From Brevundimonas sp. (GTDB lineage: Bacteria; Pseudomonadota; Alphaproteobacteria; Caulobacterales; Caulobacteraceae): a DNA stretch of 64,000 nt. Shown in pieces: positions 1-8,864 of the stretch; the stretch's first letter is position 1, and each line of letters starts with the position of its first letter. Below the pieces are notes generated by a model. The model did not search any database. It was not told the origin of the DNA and saw only the letters and a list, made by a program, of their open reading frames with translations. A program made the translations under genes and the position numbers. The stretch spans positions 186,001-250,000 of the forward strand of contig JAPZRF010000008.1 in the NCBI GenBank assembly GCA_027531145.1, read 5' to 3'.

Positions 1-804
1 CCCTTCCGTCGCAGCGTAGACCATGATCCCCGTGGCCACGGCCAGGTTCAGGCTGTCGGCGCGGCCGCGCATGGGAATCTTGACGTTGACGTCGCAGGTG
101 GCGGCCAGCCGGTCGGTCAGGCCGGCTTGTTCGTTGCCCATGAGGATAAGGGCCGGACGTTTCAGGGCGGCGGCGCGGTGATCGACGATGGCGTCCAGCC
201 GGGTGCCGATCACCGACCCGGGCCAGCCGGCCCGCCAGGCGAGGAACTCGTCCACGCTGGTCCGGCTGATCGACACGGCGAAGACTGAGCCCATGGTGGC
301 GCGCACGGCTTCCACGGAAAACGGGTCGACGCAGTCGCTGATCAGGATCACCCCGCCGCAGCCGGCGGCGTCCGCAGTGCGGATGATGGTGCCGAGGTTG
401 CCCGGGTCGCGTACCTGCTCCAGCGCCACCCAGCAGGCCGCCGATGTCGGGTCAAGCGCCGCCAGCGGGCTGAAGGCCTGGTCGAACACGCCCAGCACCG
501 TCTGCGGATTTTCCCGCCGGCTGATCTTCTCGAGGATGGCGTGGGTGACCATCACCACCTCGCCGCCGGCGGCGCGGGTCTCGGCGCGGGCCCGGTCGAG
601 CAGGGGATGCGGGCGTGCGTCCTGACCGACCAGCAGCCGGCGCGGGGCGCGCCCCTGATCCAGCGCCTCGCCGATGAACTTCAGGCCCTCGGCGAGGAAT
701 TGGCCGGTCTCCTCGCGCGCCTTGCGCATGTGCAGGGCGCGGACGGCCTTGACCGTGTCATTGGTCAGGGAGGTGATCAGCCGATCCGGGGAGGCGGCGC
801 TCAC
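1..804 (-). CDS. TrmH/SpoU-family RNA 2'-O-methyltransferase (3' end outside window)
   Basis: This leftward gene runs off the window edge; 268 codons are visible. The protein shows the three SpoU/SPOUT motifs: GNLGTIIRTADAAG in the middle, LILMGNEQAGL, and IPMRGRADSLNLAVATGIM near the edge. These build the SAM-binding trefoil knot of 2'-O-ribose methyltransferases that modify rRNA or tRNA. The N-terminal part resembles the substrate-binding domain of RlmB/TsnR-type enzymes. The GTG start at 804 overlaps the stop of the upstream methyltransferase gene (GTGA), so the two are probably translationally coupled. The exact RNA target cannot be read from the sequence. Confidence 0.88.
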   Translation of the reverse strand, partial: MSAASPDRLITSLTNDTVKAVRALHMRKAREETGQFLAEGLKFIGEALDQGRAPRRLLVGQDARPHPLLDRARAETRAAGGEVVMVTHAILEKISRRENPQTVLGVFDQAFSPLAALDPTSAACWVALEQVRDPGNLGTIIRTADAAGCGGVILISDCVDPFSVEAVRATMGSVFAVSISRTSVDEFLAWRAGWPGSVIGTRLDAIVDHRAAALKRPALILMGNEQAGLTDRLAATCDVNVKIPMRGRADSLNLAVATGIMVYAATEG

Positions 805-1688
805 ACCGACCACCGGGCGAAGAAGCTGAGGCCAAGGGCGCGCGGATCGGGACCGTCCTCTTCCAGCGCCAGCTCGCCCCAGTCGATCCGGCCGGCGCAG
901 CCCGGCAGGGCACCGGCCATCAGGTGCGCCAGCGACAGGCCCGAGATACGAGCTGCGTAGGCGTTGAGCAGCAGGAAGTCCGCGTCATCGGCCAGCAGCG
1001 CGGCGCAGTCCGCCAGCAGGCCGGGCAGGTCCTCGAACAGCCGCCAGACCTCGCCGGTCGGGCCGCGGCCGTACTTCGGCGGGTCGAGCACGATGCCGTG
1101 GTAGCGGCTACCGCGCCGTACCTCGCGCGCCACATACTTGCGTGCGTCCTCGACGATCCAGCGGACCGGGCGGTCGGCGAGGCCGGACAGTTCGGCGTTT
1201 TCGCGAGCCCAACCAACCGATTTCTTCGAGGCGTCGACGTGGGTGACCTCGGCCCCGGCGGCGGCGAGCGCAAGGCTGGCGACGCCGGTGTAGCCGAACA
1301 GGTTGAGCACCTTCAGGCCTGGACGGCGCGCGACGCGCTCACTCATCCACGCCCAGTTGGCCGCCTGCTCGGGAAAGAAGGCCAGATGCCGGAACGGGGT
1401 GAAGCGGCCGGTGAAGCGCGTCGGTCCCCAGCGCAGCGGGAAGGTGTCCAGCGCGCCGCGAGCGAAGCGCCAGCGCCCGGCCTCGTCCTCGTCGGTCGGG
1501 TCGAAAACGGCGTCGGCGGCGTCGAAGGCGGCCGGGTTGCGCGGGGACCAGAAGCACTGGGGCTCCGGCCGCACGACGGTATGGCGGCCGTAGCGCTCAA
1601 GCTTGCGCCCGCCGCCGCTGTCGAGCAGCGCGTAATCCTCCCACGCGCGGGTGATGAGCAGGGACGGGACGTCGGCGAGCTGGGGCAC
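801..1688 (-). CDS. class I SAM-dependent rRNA methyltransferase, RlmI/RlmK-like
   Basis: The 295-residue protein has the SAM-binding motif VLNLFGYTGVASL with a following acidic VDAS strand, and a catalytic LDPPKYGRG motif of the N/DPPY type. That combination is typical of the Methyltrans_SAM family, which includes the 23S rRNA m5C methyltransferase RlmI. The N-terminal PUA domain of RlmI is absent, so this is the short catalytic form. The frame of the upstream glycosyltransferase overlaps its 5' end by 92 bp, and its stop overlaps the downstream SpoU gene. Two RNA methyltransferases in tandem suggest a ribosome-modification pair. The specific base is unknown. Confidence 0.82.
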   Translation of the reverse strand: MPQLADVPSLLITRAWEDYALLDSGGGRKLERYGRHTVVRPEPQCFWSPRNPAAFDAADAVFDPTDEDEAGRWRFARGALDTFPLRWGPTRFTGRFTPFRHLAFFPEQAANWAWMSERVARRPGLKVLNLFGYTGVASLALAAAGAEVTHVDASKKSVGWARENAELSGLADRPVRWIVEDARKYVAREVRRGSRYHGIVLDPPKYGRGPTGEVWRLFEDLPGLLADCAALLADDADFLLLNAYAARISGLSLAHLMAGALPGCAGRIDWGELALEEDGPDPRALGLSFFARWSV

Positions 1689-3117
1689 CGGCTCCGCCTA
1701 GCGCCGGGGCGGGGCCCTCGTCCAGTGGCGCGGCCCCGGTATGTACCGCAACATCGGCAAGACCGTGCGGGGTTTTGTCCCAGGCGAAGGGCTGGTGCAC
1801 CAGCCGGACCACGGCGTGCGCCATCGCCAGACTCTGCAGCGCCCAGTAGCCTGGCGCGCTCAGCATCAGCTTCCATCCATAGGGGCGCCCGGCTCGGCGA
1901 CAGCCAACGGCGCAGGCCAGCCAGGCGCTGATGATCCCCGCAGCCACGGTGACGAAGCCGCCGAACGGGGCCAGCGGCGGCAGTCCCGTCACGACCCACA
2001 GCGCCAGCAGCCATACGGTCCACGCCGCGGTCACCGCATAGAGCGCTGCCGCCAGCAGGGTCTGGATCAGGGTGAAGGTCAGCGCCAGCATCCCGCGCCA
2101 GCCCAGCGCCAGCGGATGACGCAGCTGGACGCCGAGGGTTTGCATGTAGCCCTTCAGCCAGCGGGTCCGTTGCGGCACCCAAGCGGCGACATCGGCGGGC
2201 GGCGGTTCCCAGGTTGGCAGGGTCAGGACGCCAAGGCGATAACCCTTCCGCCACAGGCGGAAGCCGAGATCGGCGTCCTCGGTCACGTTCCAGGCGTCCC
2301 ACCCACCGGCGCGGCGCAGCGCCTCGGCCCGGAAGTGGTTGCTGGTGCCACCCAGCGGAAAGGGCCAGCCGAGCCGCGCCAGCGCCGGCAACAGGATCTC
2401 GAACAGGGCGGCGTACTCGGCTGCGAACTGGCCGTGCACGAAGGATTCACGGGCACCGCCCCGGGTGCGGATGCGCAAGGGGGCCTGCAGGCAGACAAGC
2501 GTGCGGTCGGCAGCGGCGAAGCGGGCCGCAGCTTCGCGCAGCTGGCCCGGGTCAGGTGCATCCTCGGCGTCATAGACGGTGATCAGCGCGCCCGTGGCCC
2601 AGCCCAGCGCGACATTGAGCGCCCGGGGCTTGGTGCGCGGCTCACCCGGCGGGGCCACCCGCACCTCGATCCAGTCCGGGCGAGGCGCGGCGAAGGCAGC
2701 CGCAACCGTCTCCGGGTCGTCCGGCTCGACCAGGATCAGCCCCTGTAGCCGGTCGCGCGGATAGTCGAGCGCGTCCAGCTGAGCGATCAGGCCAGCCACC
2801 ACCTCGGCCTCGCCGCGCAGCGGGGCCACCACAGTGTAGGCCGGCCATTGTGCGGGTGCCGGACTGACCGGGGCTGGGACGAGCGACAGAAGGCAGGCGG
2901 CGGCGCGAAAGACCGCCATCCAGCAGAAAAGAACCCACCCGCTCCAGACGATCACGGACGCAGTCGTTCCGGGCGCGGCGAGGGCCCCGGTCAGGAGCAC
3001 GGCGACGAGGGTTCCCACGGCGACAACCTGGCCCCGGGTCAGGCCGCGCCGGCGGGCGCTGTCCTCCAGCGGCAGGTCCGGGCCCGCCTCGACTTGCCCG
3101 TGTTCCTTGTTTTTCAT
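1597..3117 (-). CDS. membrane-bound family 2 glycosyltransferase
   Basis: About 506 residues in the plan of processive GT2 enzymes (BcsA/hyaluronan-synthase-like). Hydrophobic segments near the N terminus precede a cytoplasmic GT-A domain with an acidic VYDAEDAPDP motif, a NVTEDADLGF motif and QRTRWLKG (the QxxRW signature). Several C-terminal membrane segments follow. The sugar donor and polymer are unknown. I chose the ATG at 3117, which lies just downstream of a good promoter. A TTG at 3168 is an alternative but falls in the -35 box. The C terminus reads into a basic low-complexity tail and overlaps the methyltransferase gene by 92 bp, which is odd (see findings). Confidence 0.83.
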   Translation of the reverse strand: MKNKEHGQVEAGPDLPLEDSARRRGLTRGQVVAVGTLVAVLLTGALAAPGTTASVIVWSGWVLFCWMAVFRAAACLLSLVPAPVSPAPAQWPAYTVVAPLRGEAEVVAGLIAQLDALDYPRDRLQGLILVEPDDPETVAAAFAAPRPDWIEVRVAPPGEPRTKPRALNVALGWATGALITVYDAEDAPDPGQLREAAARFAAADRTLVCLQAPLRIRTRGGARESFVHGQFAAEYAALFEILLPALARLGWPFPLGGTSNHFRAEALRRAGGWDAWNVTEDADLGFRLWRKGYRLGVLTLPTWEPPPADVAAWVPQRTRWLKGYMQTLGVQLRHPLALGWRGMLALTFTLIQTLLAAALYAVTAAWTVWLLALWVVTGLPPLAPFGGFVTVAAGIISAWLACAVGCRRAGRPYGWKLMLSAPGYWALQSLAMAHAVVRLVHQPFAWDKTPHGLADVAVHTGAAPLDEGPAPALGGAGAPARRRPVPAHHPRVGGLRAARQRRRAQA

Positions 3118-3139
3118 GGCCCGGCTCAGCCCCTGATCG

Positions 3140-3168
3140 CGTATAACAACGTTATGCCGGGTCGGCAA
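3140..3168 (-). promoter_or_regulatory. sigma-70-like promoter of the glycosyltransferase gene
   Basis: On the minus strand, TTGCCG (3168-3163) and TATACG (3145-3140) are separated by exactly 17 bases. Transcription would start near 3133, about 16 bases before the ATG at 3117. The -10 region is overlapped by a palindrome. This is sequence-pattern evidence only. Confidence 0.5.
3143..3155. promoter_or_regulatory. candidate TetR-family operator (ATAAC-N3-GTTAT palindrome)
   Basis: A perfect inverted repeat, ATAAC-aac-GTTAT, lies between the divergent glycosyltransferase and TetR genes and covers the -10/spacer region of the leftward promoter. TetR regulators usually bind such palindromes near their own genes, so binding here would repress the glycosyltransferase and perhaps the regulator itself. 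A second short palindrome, AGGAC-GAAT-GTCCT, lies at 3199-3212, closer to the tetR start. Confidence 0.42.
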
Positions 3169-3228
3169 GTTGGCGCAGCCTGACGAACGGGACTAAGCAG
3201 GACGAATGTCCTTCGAGGAATCGCACAA

Positions 3229-3840
3229 ATGAGCGTTGCGGTCCGCAAGGCGCGTGGTGAAGGCCACGAGCGCCGGGCCGAGATTCTGGCGGCGGCGCAG
3301 CGCCTGTTCGTCGAGTACGGCTATGAGGGCGCAACGATCCGCAAGATCGCCGACGCGGTGGGGCTGTCGTCGACGGCCCTGTACCTGCATTTCCGCGAGA
3401 AGGACGAGATTCTCGTCGAGATTTGCCGCGCTGCCTTCGCCCGGCTGATCGAGGCCAATGAGAGGATCCGACAGACGACCGCCGCGCCCGAGGCGCGGCT
3501 GGTACGCATGCTGCGGGCTTATCTGGACTTCGCCTTCGCCAATCCGGACGCCTACCGGCTTGTCTATCTGACGCGGCCGGCAGAGGCGCGCGGCGGGGCC
3601 GAAGCTACGGCCACGGCGCTGGGGCACCAGCTCTACCGCAGCTTCGAGACCGAGGTGGCGGCGGTGGCTGCCGTGGGGCGGCTCAACGACGATCCCCGGG
3701 TCGCCGCCCAGGTGCTGTGGGCCGGCGTGCACGGGCTGGCGTCGCTGGTGATCACCAAGCCTTACTTCGACTGGGTCGAGCGCGACCGGCTTGTAGACGC
3801 CCTTCTCGCTTCGCTGGAGCGGGGCCTGATCCGCAGCTGA
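3229..3840 (+). CDS. TetR/AcrR-family transcriptional regulator
   Basis: A 203-residue protein with a TetR N-terminal helix-turn-helix (residues about 15-62), including the GLSSTALYLHFREKDEI recognition-helix region typical of the family. The C-terminal helices form the variable ligand/dimer domain. A GAGGA ribosome site lies 9 bases before the ATG. It is divergent from the membrane glycosyltransferase, with one or two palindromes between them, so it most likely regulates that gene and itself. The ligand is unknown. Confidence 0.88.
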   Translation: MSVAVRKARGEGHERRAEILAAAQRLFVEYGYEGATIRKIADAVGLSSTALYLHFREKDEILVEICRAAFARLIEANERIRQTTAAPEARLVRMLRAYLDFAFANPDAYRLVYLTRPAEARGGAEATATALGHQLYRSFETEVAAVAAVGRLNDDPRVAAQVLWAGVHGLASLVITKPYFDWVERDRLVDALLASLERGLIRS

Positions 3841-3855
3841 GCCGCGGATGCGGGA

Positions 3856-5907
3856 TCAGGGCTGGTAGGGTCTCGGGCCGTCCGGCATCCCGGCCGCGAT
3901 ATCCGCCGACAGCGTCAGGGGCGCGGAGCCGCCGTTAAGGCGCGCCTTGTAGATCGAGTGGTTCTCCATAACCCGCATCATGTAGTTGCGCGTTTCGGTG
4001 AAGGGAGTGCACTCGATGAAGTCGACCGGGTCGACCTGGCCGCCGCGGGGGTCGCCGCAGCGCGCCACCCACTGGGGCGGCCGCGCCGGCCCGGCATTGT
4101 AGCCGACCGTCGTCAGCAGCATGGAGCCGCCGAACCGGCTCATCAGCTCGCCGAGATGATAGCTGCCCAGCGTCATGTTGTAGTCCGGGTCGAACAGGCG
4201 ATCGGGGGCATAGGGCATCCCCAGTCGACGCGCCACGCCCTGGGCCGTGGACGGCAGGAACTGCATCATGCCGCGCGCGCCGGCGGACGAGACGACCGCC
4301 GGGTCAAAGCTCGACTCCTGCCGGGTGATGGCGAGGGTAAAGGGCAGGGCGGCCGAACCGGGGCGTTGCTCAGGAATGCGGATCGGGTACTGGCGCTCCG
4401 GCAGGATGATGCCGCGCTGGCTGGCGGCGCGCCCGGCCATCATGGAGGCGAACTGATCGCCATAGGCCCTCGACACGTCTATCAGCTGGGCGAAGTCGGC
4501 GGCCTCGGTAAGCTGGTCGTCGAGCTGGTAGGTGAAGACCCGGAACAGCGACATCTCGCCGGTCTCGCCAAGGATGCGAAGGGCGCGCACCAGCTCGAGG
4601 TTCTCGAAGCGCTCGCGGTCGTTGTCTGTGATCTCGACTTCGGCCGGCAGGGTCAGGGTGGTGATCCCGACCTTCTCGGCCGACAGCTGGCCATAGAAGC
4701 TTTGGATATGACGCGCGCCCTCGGCATAGCGGGCCTGCGCCGCTGCCGCGTCGCCCCGGGTCTCCGCGACCCGGCCCAGCCAGTAATTGGCCCGGCCCTG
4801 GGTGATCGAGGTCTGTGACGACTGGCGCAGGATCTCGAAATGCGCCTCCGCCCGCACCGTGTCGTTGAGCTTCGTCAGGGCCACCCAGCCGGCGAAGAAC
4901 TCTGCATCGACCTTGCGTTCGCCGCTAGGGAAGCCGTGTCCGGCCATGGCGTCGTAGGCACCCTGCCAGTTGCGCTGCTCCAGCGCGTCGATGAAGTAGT
5001 TGCGGCGCTCGCTCCACAGCGTGTTCTGGCCCGCCTCGTGGGTCGGGGCCGGGGGCAGGCCGGCCAGCAGAGCGAAACCTTCGGCTTCGCGCCCGGCCGA
5101 GCGCAGCAGCCGCACCCGCTCCAGCACCACGGCCGGATCGCCGGCCTGGGCGGGCGTCAGCCCTGCGACAATAGCGTCAGGTTGATAGGCGGTACGCAGG
5201 GCGAACACCGCTTCGGCCACCGCGCGACGCTCCGGAGAGGCGAGACCGGCCATGGCTCGCGTCGCCGCACCGTGCGGCCCCAGTAGCAGCTGGCTCAGAC
5301 GAGCGTCGTGGTCGGCTTGGATCAGCCAGCCGCTCCAGAGACTGAGAATGCGGGTCTGCACCGGGGCGTCGAAGGCGCGCGTGCGCCACCAGTCGCGGAT
5401 CAGCGCCCTGGCTTCGGCGACGCGACCGCTGGCCTCGAGCGCTCCGGCGAGGGTGATGGCACCGGCGGCGGTTTCGGGGGGCGCGCCGTTGAAGAAGGCC
5501 AGCACCGTGGCAGGATCGGCACCCGCGCGATCCAGCGCTGCCTCAGTGTCGCTGTGGCGCGACGCGGCGCGCGGCCAGGCACCGAGATCCCGCTTGGCCG
5601 GGGCGAGGTCGGCGAGGGTCAGTTGGGCACCCGAGGTGTCAATGAGGGCCCAGAGGACAAGGCGGCGGGCCGTGGCGTCGCTGATCTGGTCCATAGCGGC
5701 CCGGGCAGCCGGGATGTCGCGGGCGCGCGCGGCCGTGATGCCCTCCCGGAAGGCGGCAGCGTCAGTACTGGACAGGGCGCGAGGCTGATAGCCCACCTGC
5801 ACCGCGATCGGAGTCCCGCCCGTCAACAAGGCAGCGTCGGGGGACGGGGCCAGCAGGGCAATGGCCGCCGCGAGTGTCGTGATCGTCATGCCTTGTGCGA
5901 ACCCCAT
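3856..5907 (-). CDS. soluble lytic murein transglycosylase, periplasmic
   Basis: 683 residues with a hydrophobic N-terminal signal sequence, a long alpha-helical superhelix region (about 60-480) and a C-terminal SLT domain. Around residue 529 the motif [10 protein letters not shown] carries the catalytic glutamate, followed by [16 protein letters not shown] and [13 protein letters not shown], all hallmarks of Slt70-type enzymes. These cleave the MurNAc-GlcNAc bond to give 1,6-anhydroMurNAc ends during wall remodelling. The start could also be the ATG six codons later (5889), which gives a more compact signal peptide. The gene converges with tetR and is divergent from dapA. Confidence 0.92.
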   Translation of the reverse strand: MGFAQGMTITTLAAAIALLAPSPDAALLTGGTPIAVQVGYQPRALSSTDAAAFREGITAARARDIPAARAAMDQISDATARRLVLWALIDTSGAQLTLADLAPAKRDLGAWPRAASRHSDTEAALDRAGADPATVLAFFNGAPPETAAGAITLAGALEASGRVAEARALIRDWWRTRAFDAPVQTRILSLWSGWLIQADHDARLSQLLLGPHGAATRAMAGLASPERRAVAEAVFALRTAYQPDAIVAGLTPAQAGDPAVVLERVRLLRSAGREAEGFALLAGLPPAPTHEAGQNTLWSERRNYFIDALEQRNWQGAYDAMAGHGFPSGERKVDAEFFAGWVALTKLNDTVRAEAHFEILRQSSQTSITQGRANYWLGRVAETRGDAAAAQARYAEGARHIQSFYGQLSAEKVGITTLTLPAEVEITDNDRERFENLELVRALRILGETGEMSLFRVFTYQLDDQLTEAADFAQLIDVSRAYGDQFASMMAGRAASQRGIILPERQYPIRIPEQRPGSAALPFTLAITRQESSFDPAVVSSAGARGMMQFLPSTAQGVARRLGMPYAPDRLFDPDYNMTLGSYHLGELMSRFGGSMLLTTVGYNAGPARPPQWVARCGDPRGGQVDPVDFIECTPFTETRNYMMRVMENHSIYKARLNGGSAPLTLSADIAAGMPDGPRPYQP

Positions 5908-5916
5908 CGATCCCTG

Positions 5917-5945
5917 TTGCAGCCATGGCGGGGGGTGCCTACTTT
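5917..5945 (+). promoter_or_regulatory. candidate sigma-70-like promoter for dapA-smpB
   Basis: TTGCAG (5917-5922) and TACTTT (5940-5945) are separated by 17 bases, about 55 bases upstream of the dapA ATG, in the short gap divergent from the transglycosylase gene. This is pattern evidence only. Confidence 0.4.
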
Positions 5946-6000
5946 CCGCGCCCTTGTTCCGGGCACCGATCGCCCTTCTCCGCCAGGTCCGTTCATCTCA

Positions 6001-6885
6001 ATGCCCGCTCCACTGTTCAAGGGCGTCATCACCGCCCTGATCACACCCTTTCGTAACGGAAAGGTGGACTTCGCCGCGTTCGAGGCCCTCGTCGAGCGCC
6101 AGATCGCCGCGGGCGTACATGGTCTGACCCCGGTCGGTACCACCGGTGAGAGCGCCACGCTGACTGTCGAGGAGCGCCACGCGGTGGTCGAGGCCTGCGT
6201 CCGCGTCGCTGCCGGGCGGGTGCGCGTCGTCGCCGGCTGCGGCTCGGCCTCGACGGCCCAGGCCATCGACTTCGTCCGTCATGCCAAGAGCGTGGGGACT
6301 GACGGGGCGCTGGTGGTGACGCCTTATTATATCCGCCCCTCCCAGGCCGGCCTAGAGGCCCACTTCCGCGCCATCGCCGACGCCGTTGAGCTGCCGCTGC
6401 TGCTGTACAATGTGCCCGGCCGCACGGGCGTGGACATGGCCAATGACACGGTCGCGGCCCTGGCTTCGCACCCGAACGTGGTCGGCATCAAGGATGCTAC
6501 CGGCGACCTGTCGCGGGTGAGCTGGATGCGGGGCCGCATCGCCGGCGACTTCGCCCTGGTCTCGGGCGACGATCCCAGCTATCCGGGCTACCTCGCCCAG
6601 GGCGGCCAAGGCCTGATCTCGGTCACCTCGAATGTGGCCCCGGAAGCGATGGTGGCCCTGCACGAGGCCGCGGTGTCGGGCGACGCGGAGGCCGCCTGCG
6701 ACTGGCAGGCGCGGCTGATCGACCTGCACAAGGCCATGTTCCTCGACGCCTCGCCGGCACCGGCGAAGTTCGCCCTGGCGCAGCTCGGCCTTTGCGCCGA
6801 GGAGACGCGGCTGCCGCTCCTGCCTTGCGCCGCCGGCGTCCGTCCGGCTATCACCACCGCCATGGCCGGGGTCGGCCTGGTCTGA
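6001..6885 (+). CDS. dapA: 4-hydroxy-tetrahydrodipicolinate synthase
   Basis: A 294-residue class I aldolase that condenses pyruvate with aspartate semialdehyde, the first committed step of the lysine/diaminopimelate pathway. Seen in the sequence are the TTGE motif (about 47-50) that contributes the catalytic threonine, YNVPGRTG (tyrosine about 136), and VGIKDATGD with the Schiff-base lysine near 164. The length matches the family. Its stop codon overlaps the smpB start (TGATG), so the two are co-translated. The longer open frame upstream of 6001 is antisense to the transglycosylase gene and is not used. Confidence 0.96.
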   Translation: MPAPLFKGVITALITPFRNGKVDFAAFEALVERQIAAGVHGLTPVGTTGESATLTVEERHAVVEACVRVAAGRVRVVAGCGSASTAQAIDFVRHAKSVGTDGALVVTPYYIRPSQAGLEAHFRAIADAVELPLLLYNVPGRTGVDMANDTVAALASHPNVVGIKDATGDLSRVSWMRGRIAGDFALVSGDDPSYPGYLAQGGQGLISVTSNVAPEAMVALHEAAVSGDAEAACDWQARLIDLHKAMFLDASPAPAKFALAQLGLCAEETRLPLLPCAAGVRPAITTAMAGVGLV

Positions 6886-7349
6886 TGGCGGAGAGCAAGG
6901 CCCGCACCGTCGCCGAGAACCGCCGGGCGCGGTTCGACTACTTCCTTGAGGACGTGGTCGAGGCGGGCCTGCAGCTGACGGGCACCGAGATCAAGGCGCT
7001 GCGCGACGGCCGGGCCAACATCGCCGAGTCCTACGCGGCCGTGGAAGGGCGCGAGATCGTGCTGATCAACGCCGACATTCCGCCCTACAAACAGGCCAAT
7101 CGCTTCAATCATGAGGCGCGGCGGCCGCGGAAGCTGCTGCTGCACCGGCGCCAGATCGACCGCATGATCGGGGCGGTCCAGCGCGATGGCCGCACCATTG
7201 TCCCGGTGCGACTCTACATCAACGAGGCCGGGCGGGCGAAGATCGAGATCGCCCTGGCCAAGGGCAAGAAGCTGCACGACAAGCGCGAGGCGACCGCCGA
7301 GCGTGACTGGCAGCGGGACAAGGCCCGGCTGATGAAGGACCTGGGCTGA
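6885..7349 (+). CDS. smpB: SsrA (tmRNA)-binding protein SmpB
   Basis: A 154-residue protein with the SmpB OB-fold signatures: [11 protein letters not shown] at the N terminus, [13 protein letters not shown], and the basic C-terminal tail [21 protein letters not shown] that reaches into the mRNA channel during trans-translation. It binds tmRNA to rescue stalled ribosomes. The ATG overlaps the dapA stop by one base. The tmRNA gene itself was not found nearby. Confidence 0.97.
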   Translation: MAESKARTVAENRRARFDYFLEDVVEAGLQLTGTEIKALRDGRANIAESYAAVEGREIVLINADIPPYKQANRFNHEARRPRKLLLHRRQIDRMIGAVQRDGRTIVPVRLYINEAGRAKIEIALAKGKKLHDKREATAERDWQRDKARLMKDLG

Positions 7350-7679
7350 GCCTCAGGCCAGGGCCCCGCCCGTGGCCGCGGCGGGCAGGGATGGCGCATC
7401 GGTGATACCGGGTGGAGCTGGCAGGCTGACGCTGCGGCCGCAGGTCTCGAGCGACGGCGGCGCGTCGTCCCCCATAACCCCGCGAAAGAAGCGAGGGCAA
7501 GGACGACGCCGGTGCTCGGAAGGTGATCCGGCAAGCCTTCGGGGAGTAGGCGGGACAGTGATCCGGCATGAGTTGATGCATGCCGGTGCAACGCTGCAAC
7601 GCTGTGACCGATCCGGGTTAGGCGGCGTTCGCCACAAGGGTCCGCTTCGCCTGTGACGCGAACGCCTCAGGTGAGCCTG
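7350..7679. other. 330-bp intergenic region with two strong inverted repeats
   Basis: This is the longest stretch without a convincing gene. It holds a perfect 8-bp stem, CCGGCATG/CATGCCGG, with an 8-base loop at 7563-7586. A tandem GCAACGCT doublet follows. A 9-bp inverted repeat, GGCGTTCGC/GCGAACGCC, lies at 7624-7632 and 7658-7666, with CAGG-tgag-CCTG at 7669-7680. The last two could form a bidirectional transcription end between the convergent smpB and udg genes, although neither is followed by a T-run. Short frames here lack ribosome sites and known motifs. Confidence 0.5.
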
Positions 7680-8309
7680 TCAGCCGATCAGCTTACGCGC
7701 CCGCTCGAAGATGGCCCGGAACATCTGCGGGGTCAGCCGGCCCGTATTCGTGTTGAGCCGGGAGCAGTGGTAGCTGTTGATCAGGCGGTACGGCCCCACA
7801 TCGGCCTCGGCCCCGTGGCCGGCGGGGGCGGCTGAGCCGGGCAGGCCCAGCGCCTTCAGCACATTGCGCCTCGAGACGTCGCCGAGGGTGACGATCACCT
7901 TCAGGCGGGGCAGGGCGACCAGCCGGTCGCGGAGAAACGGCCGGCAGGTCGCCTCTTCGACCGGCAAGGGCTTGTTGCCCGGCGGGGCGCAGCGCACGGC
8001 GTTGGTGACGAGGCAGTCGACGAGCTCCAGCCCGTCGTCGGGCCGGGCGTCGTAGCGGCCCTTCGCGAAGCCGGCGGCCAGCAGGGTCTCGTACAACAGC
8101 ACGCCGGCGTGGTCGCCGGTGAACGGGCGGCCGGTGCGGTTGGCCCCTGTCCGTCCGGGCGCGAGGCCGACCACCACCAGTCGCGCCTGCGGGTCGCCGA
8201 ATGAAGGGGCGGCACCGTTGAACCAGTCGGGGGCCTTCGCCGCGTTGTCCTGCCGGTAGACGACCAGTCGCGGGCAGAGGGGACAGTCGCGCGGAGCCTC
8301 GGGGGTCAT
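7680..8309 (-). CDS. uracil-DNA glycosylase family 5 (UDGb), iron-sulfur type
   Basis: A 209-residue protein with an N-terminal CPLC pair (residues 9 and 12) for a 4Fe-4S cluster, the active-site loop GLAPGRTGANRTG (about 48-60) and a C-terminal HCSRLNTNTGRL motif. This is the pattern of UDGb rather than UDGa: the first motif lacks the glutamate of family 4. It removes uracil, and often hypoxanthine, from DNA. The ATG overlaps the stop of the NYN-domain gene (ATGA), so the two are coupled. Confidence 0.88.
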   Translation of the reverse strand: MTPEAPRDCPLCPRLVVYRQDNAAKAPDWFNGAAPSFGDPQARLVVVGLAPGRTGANRTGRPFTGDHAGVLLYETLLAAGFAKGRYDARPDDGLELVDCLVTNAVRCAPPGNKPLPVEEATCRPFLRDRLVALPRLKVIVTLGDVSRRNVLKALGLPGSAAPAGHGAEADVGPYRLINSYHCSRLNTNTGRLTPQMFRAIFERARKLIG

Positions 8310-8845
8310 GCGCCGGCCCGCTGACGGCCGAACAGCTCGAGGAGATCTGCGAGGTCGATGAAGGCGTCGGCCTGGCGGCGCAGGTCGTCGGCGATCTGCG
8401 GCGGCTGGGTCTTGAGGGTGGAGATCACCGTGACCCGCACCCCCTTCGCCTGCACCGCCTCGACCAGTCGGCGGAAGTCGCCATCGCCTGAAAACAGGAT
8501 GGCATGGTCAATGTCGCCAGCCAGACCGAGCATATCCACGGCGATCTCGATGTCCATGTTGCCCTTGGTGCGGGTATGGCCCTGGGCGTCGGTGAAGCGC
8601 CGCACCGGCTTGGTCACCACGGTGAAGCCGTTGTAGTCGAGGAAGTCGACCAGCGGCCGCACCGGCGAGTACTCCTCGCCCTCGACGATGGCGGTGTAGT
8701 AGTAGGCGCGCACGAGGCGGGCGCGCTCGCGGAACACCTCGATCATGCGCCGGAAATCCAGCTCGGCGGCCAGTCCCCTGGCGGCGGCGTAGAGATTGGC
8801 CCCGTCGATGAATACGGCGAGGCGGTCGTTCGGATAGAGATGCAT
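8306..8845 (-). CDS. LabA-like NYN-domain protein (predicted PIN-like ribonuclease)
   Basis: A 179-residue single-domain protein. The acidic residues of a NYN/PIN metal site are visible: VFIDGANLY (Asp14), GNMDIEIAVD (Asp98, Asp104) and FSGDGDF (118-124). Proteins of this group are predicted metal-dependent RNases; the cellular target is unknown. I set the start at 8845. The frame extends upstream, but that part is antisense to folK. Only about 20 bases separate it from the divergent folK start, so each promoter must lie inside the other gene or the leaders are very short. Confidence 0.85.
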   Translation of the reverse strand: MHLYPNDRLAVFIDGANLYAAARGLAAELDFRRMIEVFRERARLVRAYYYTAIVEGEEYSPVRPLVDFLDYNGFTVVTKPVRRFTDAQGHTRTKGNMDIEIAVDMLGLAGDIDHAILFSGDGDFRRLVEAVQAKGVRVTVISTLKTQPPQIADDLRRQADAFIDLADLLELFGRQRAGA

Positions 8846-8864
8846 GGGGCAATGGCCTTCAAAA

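Noticed and set aside
5308..6000. Upstream extension of the dapA frame
   Set aside because: It is antisense to the transglycosylase gene; DapA homology starts exactly at 6001 and a promoter lies in between.
7350..7679. Possible tmRNA (ssrA) gene next to smpB
   Set aside because: No tag-peptide frame resembling the alphaproteobacterial AANDN-type tag was seen on either strand, and there is no T-loop GTTCGA or CCA-like acceptor segment, so the region is described only as structured intergenic DNA.
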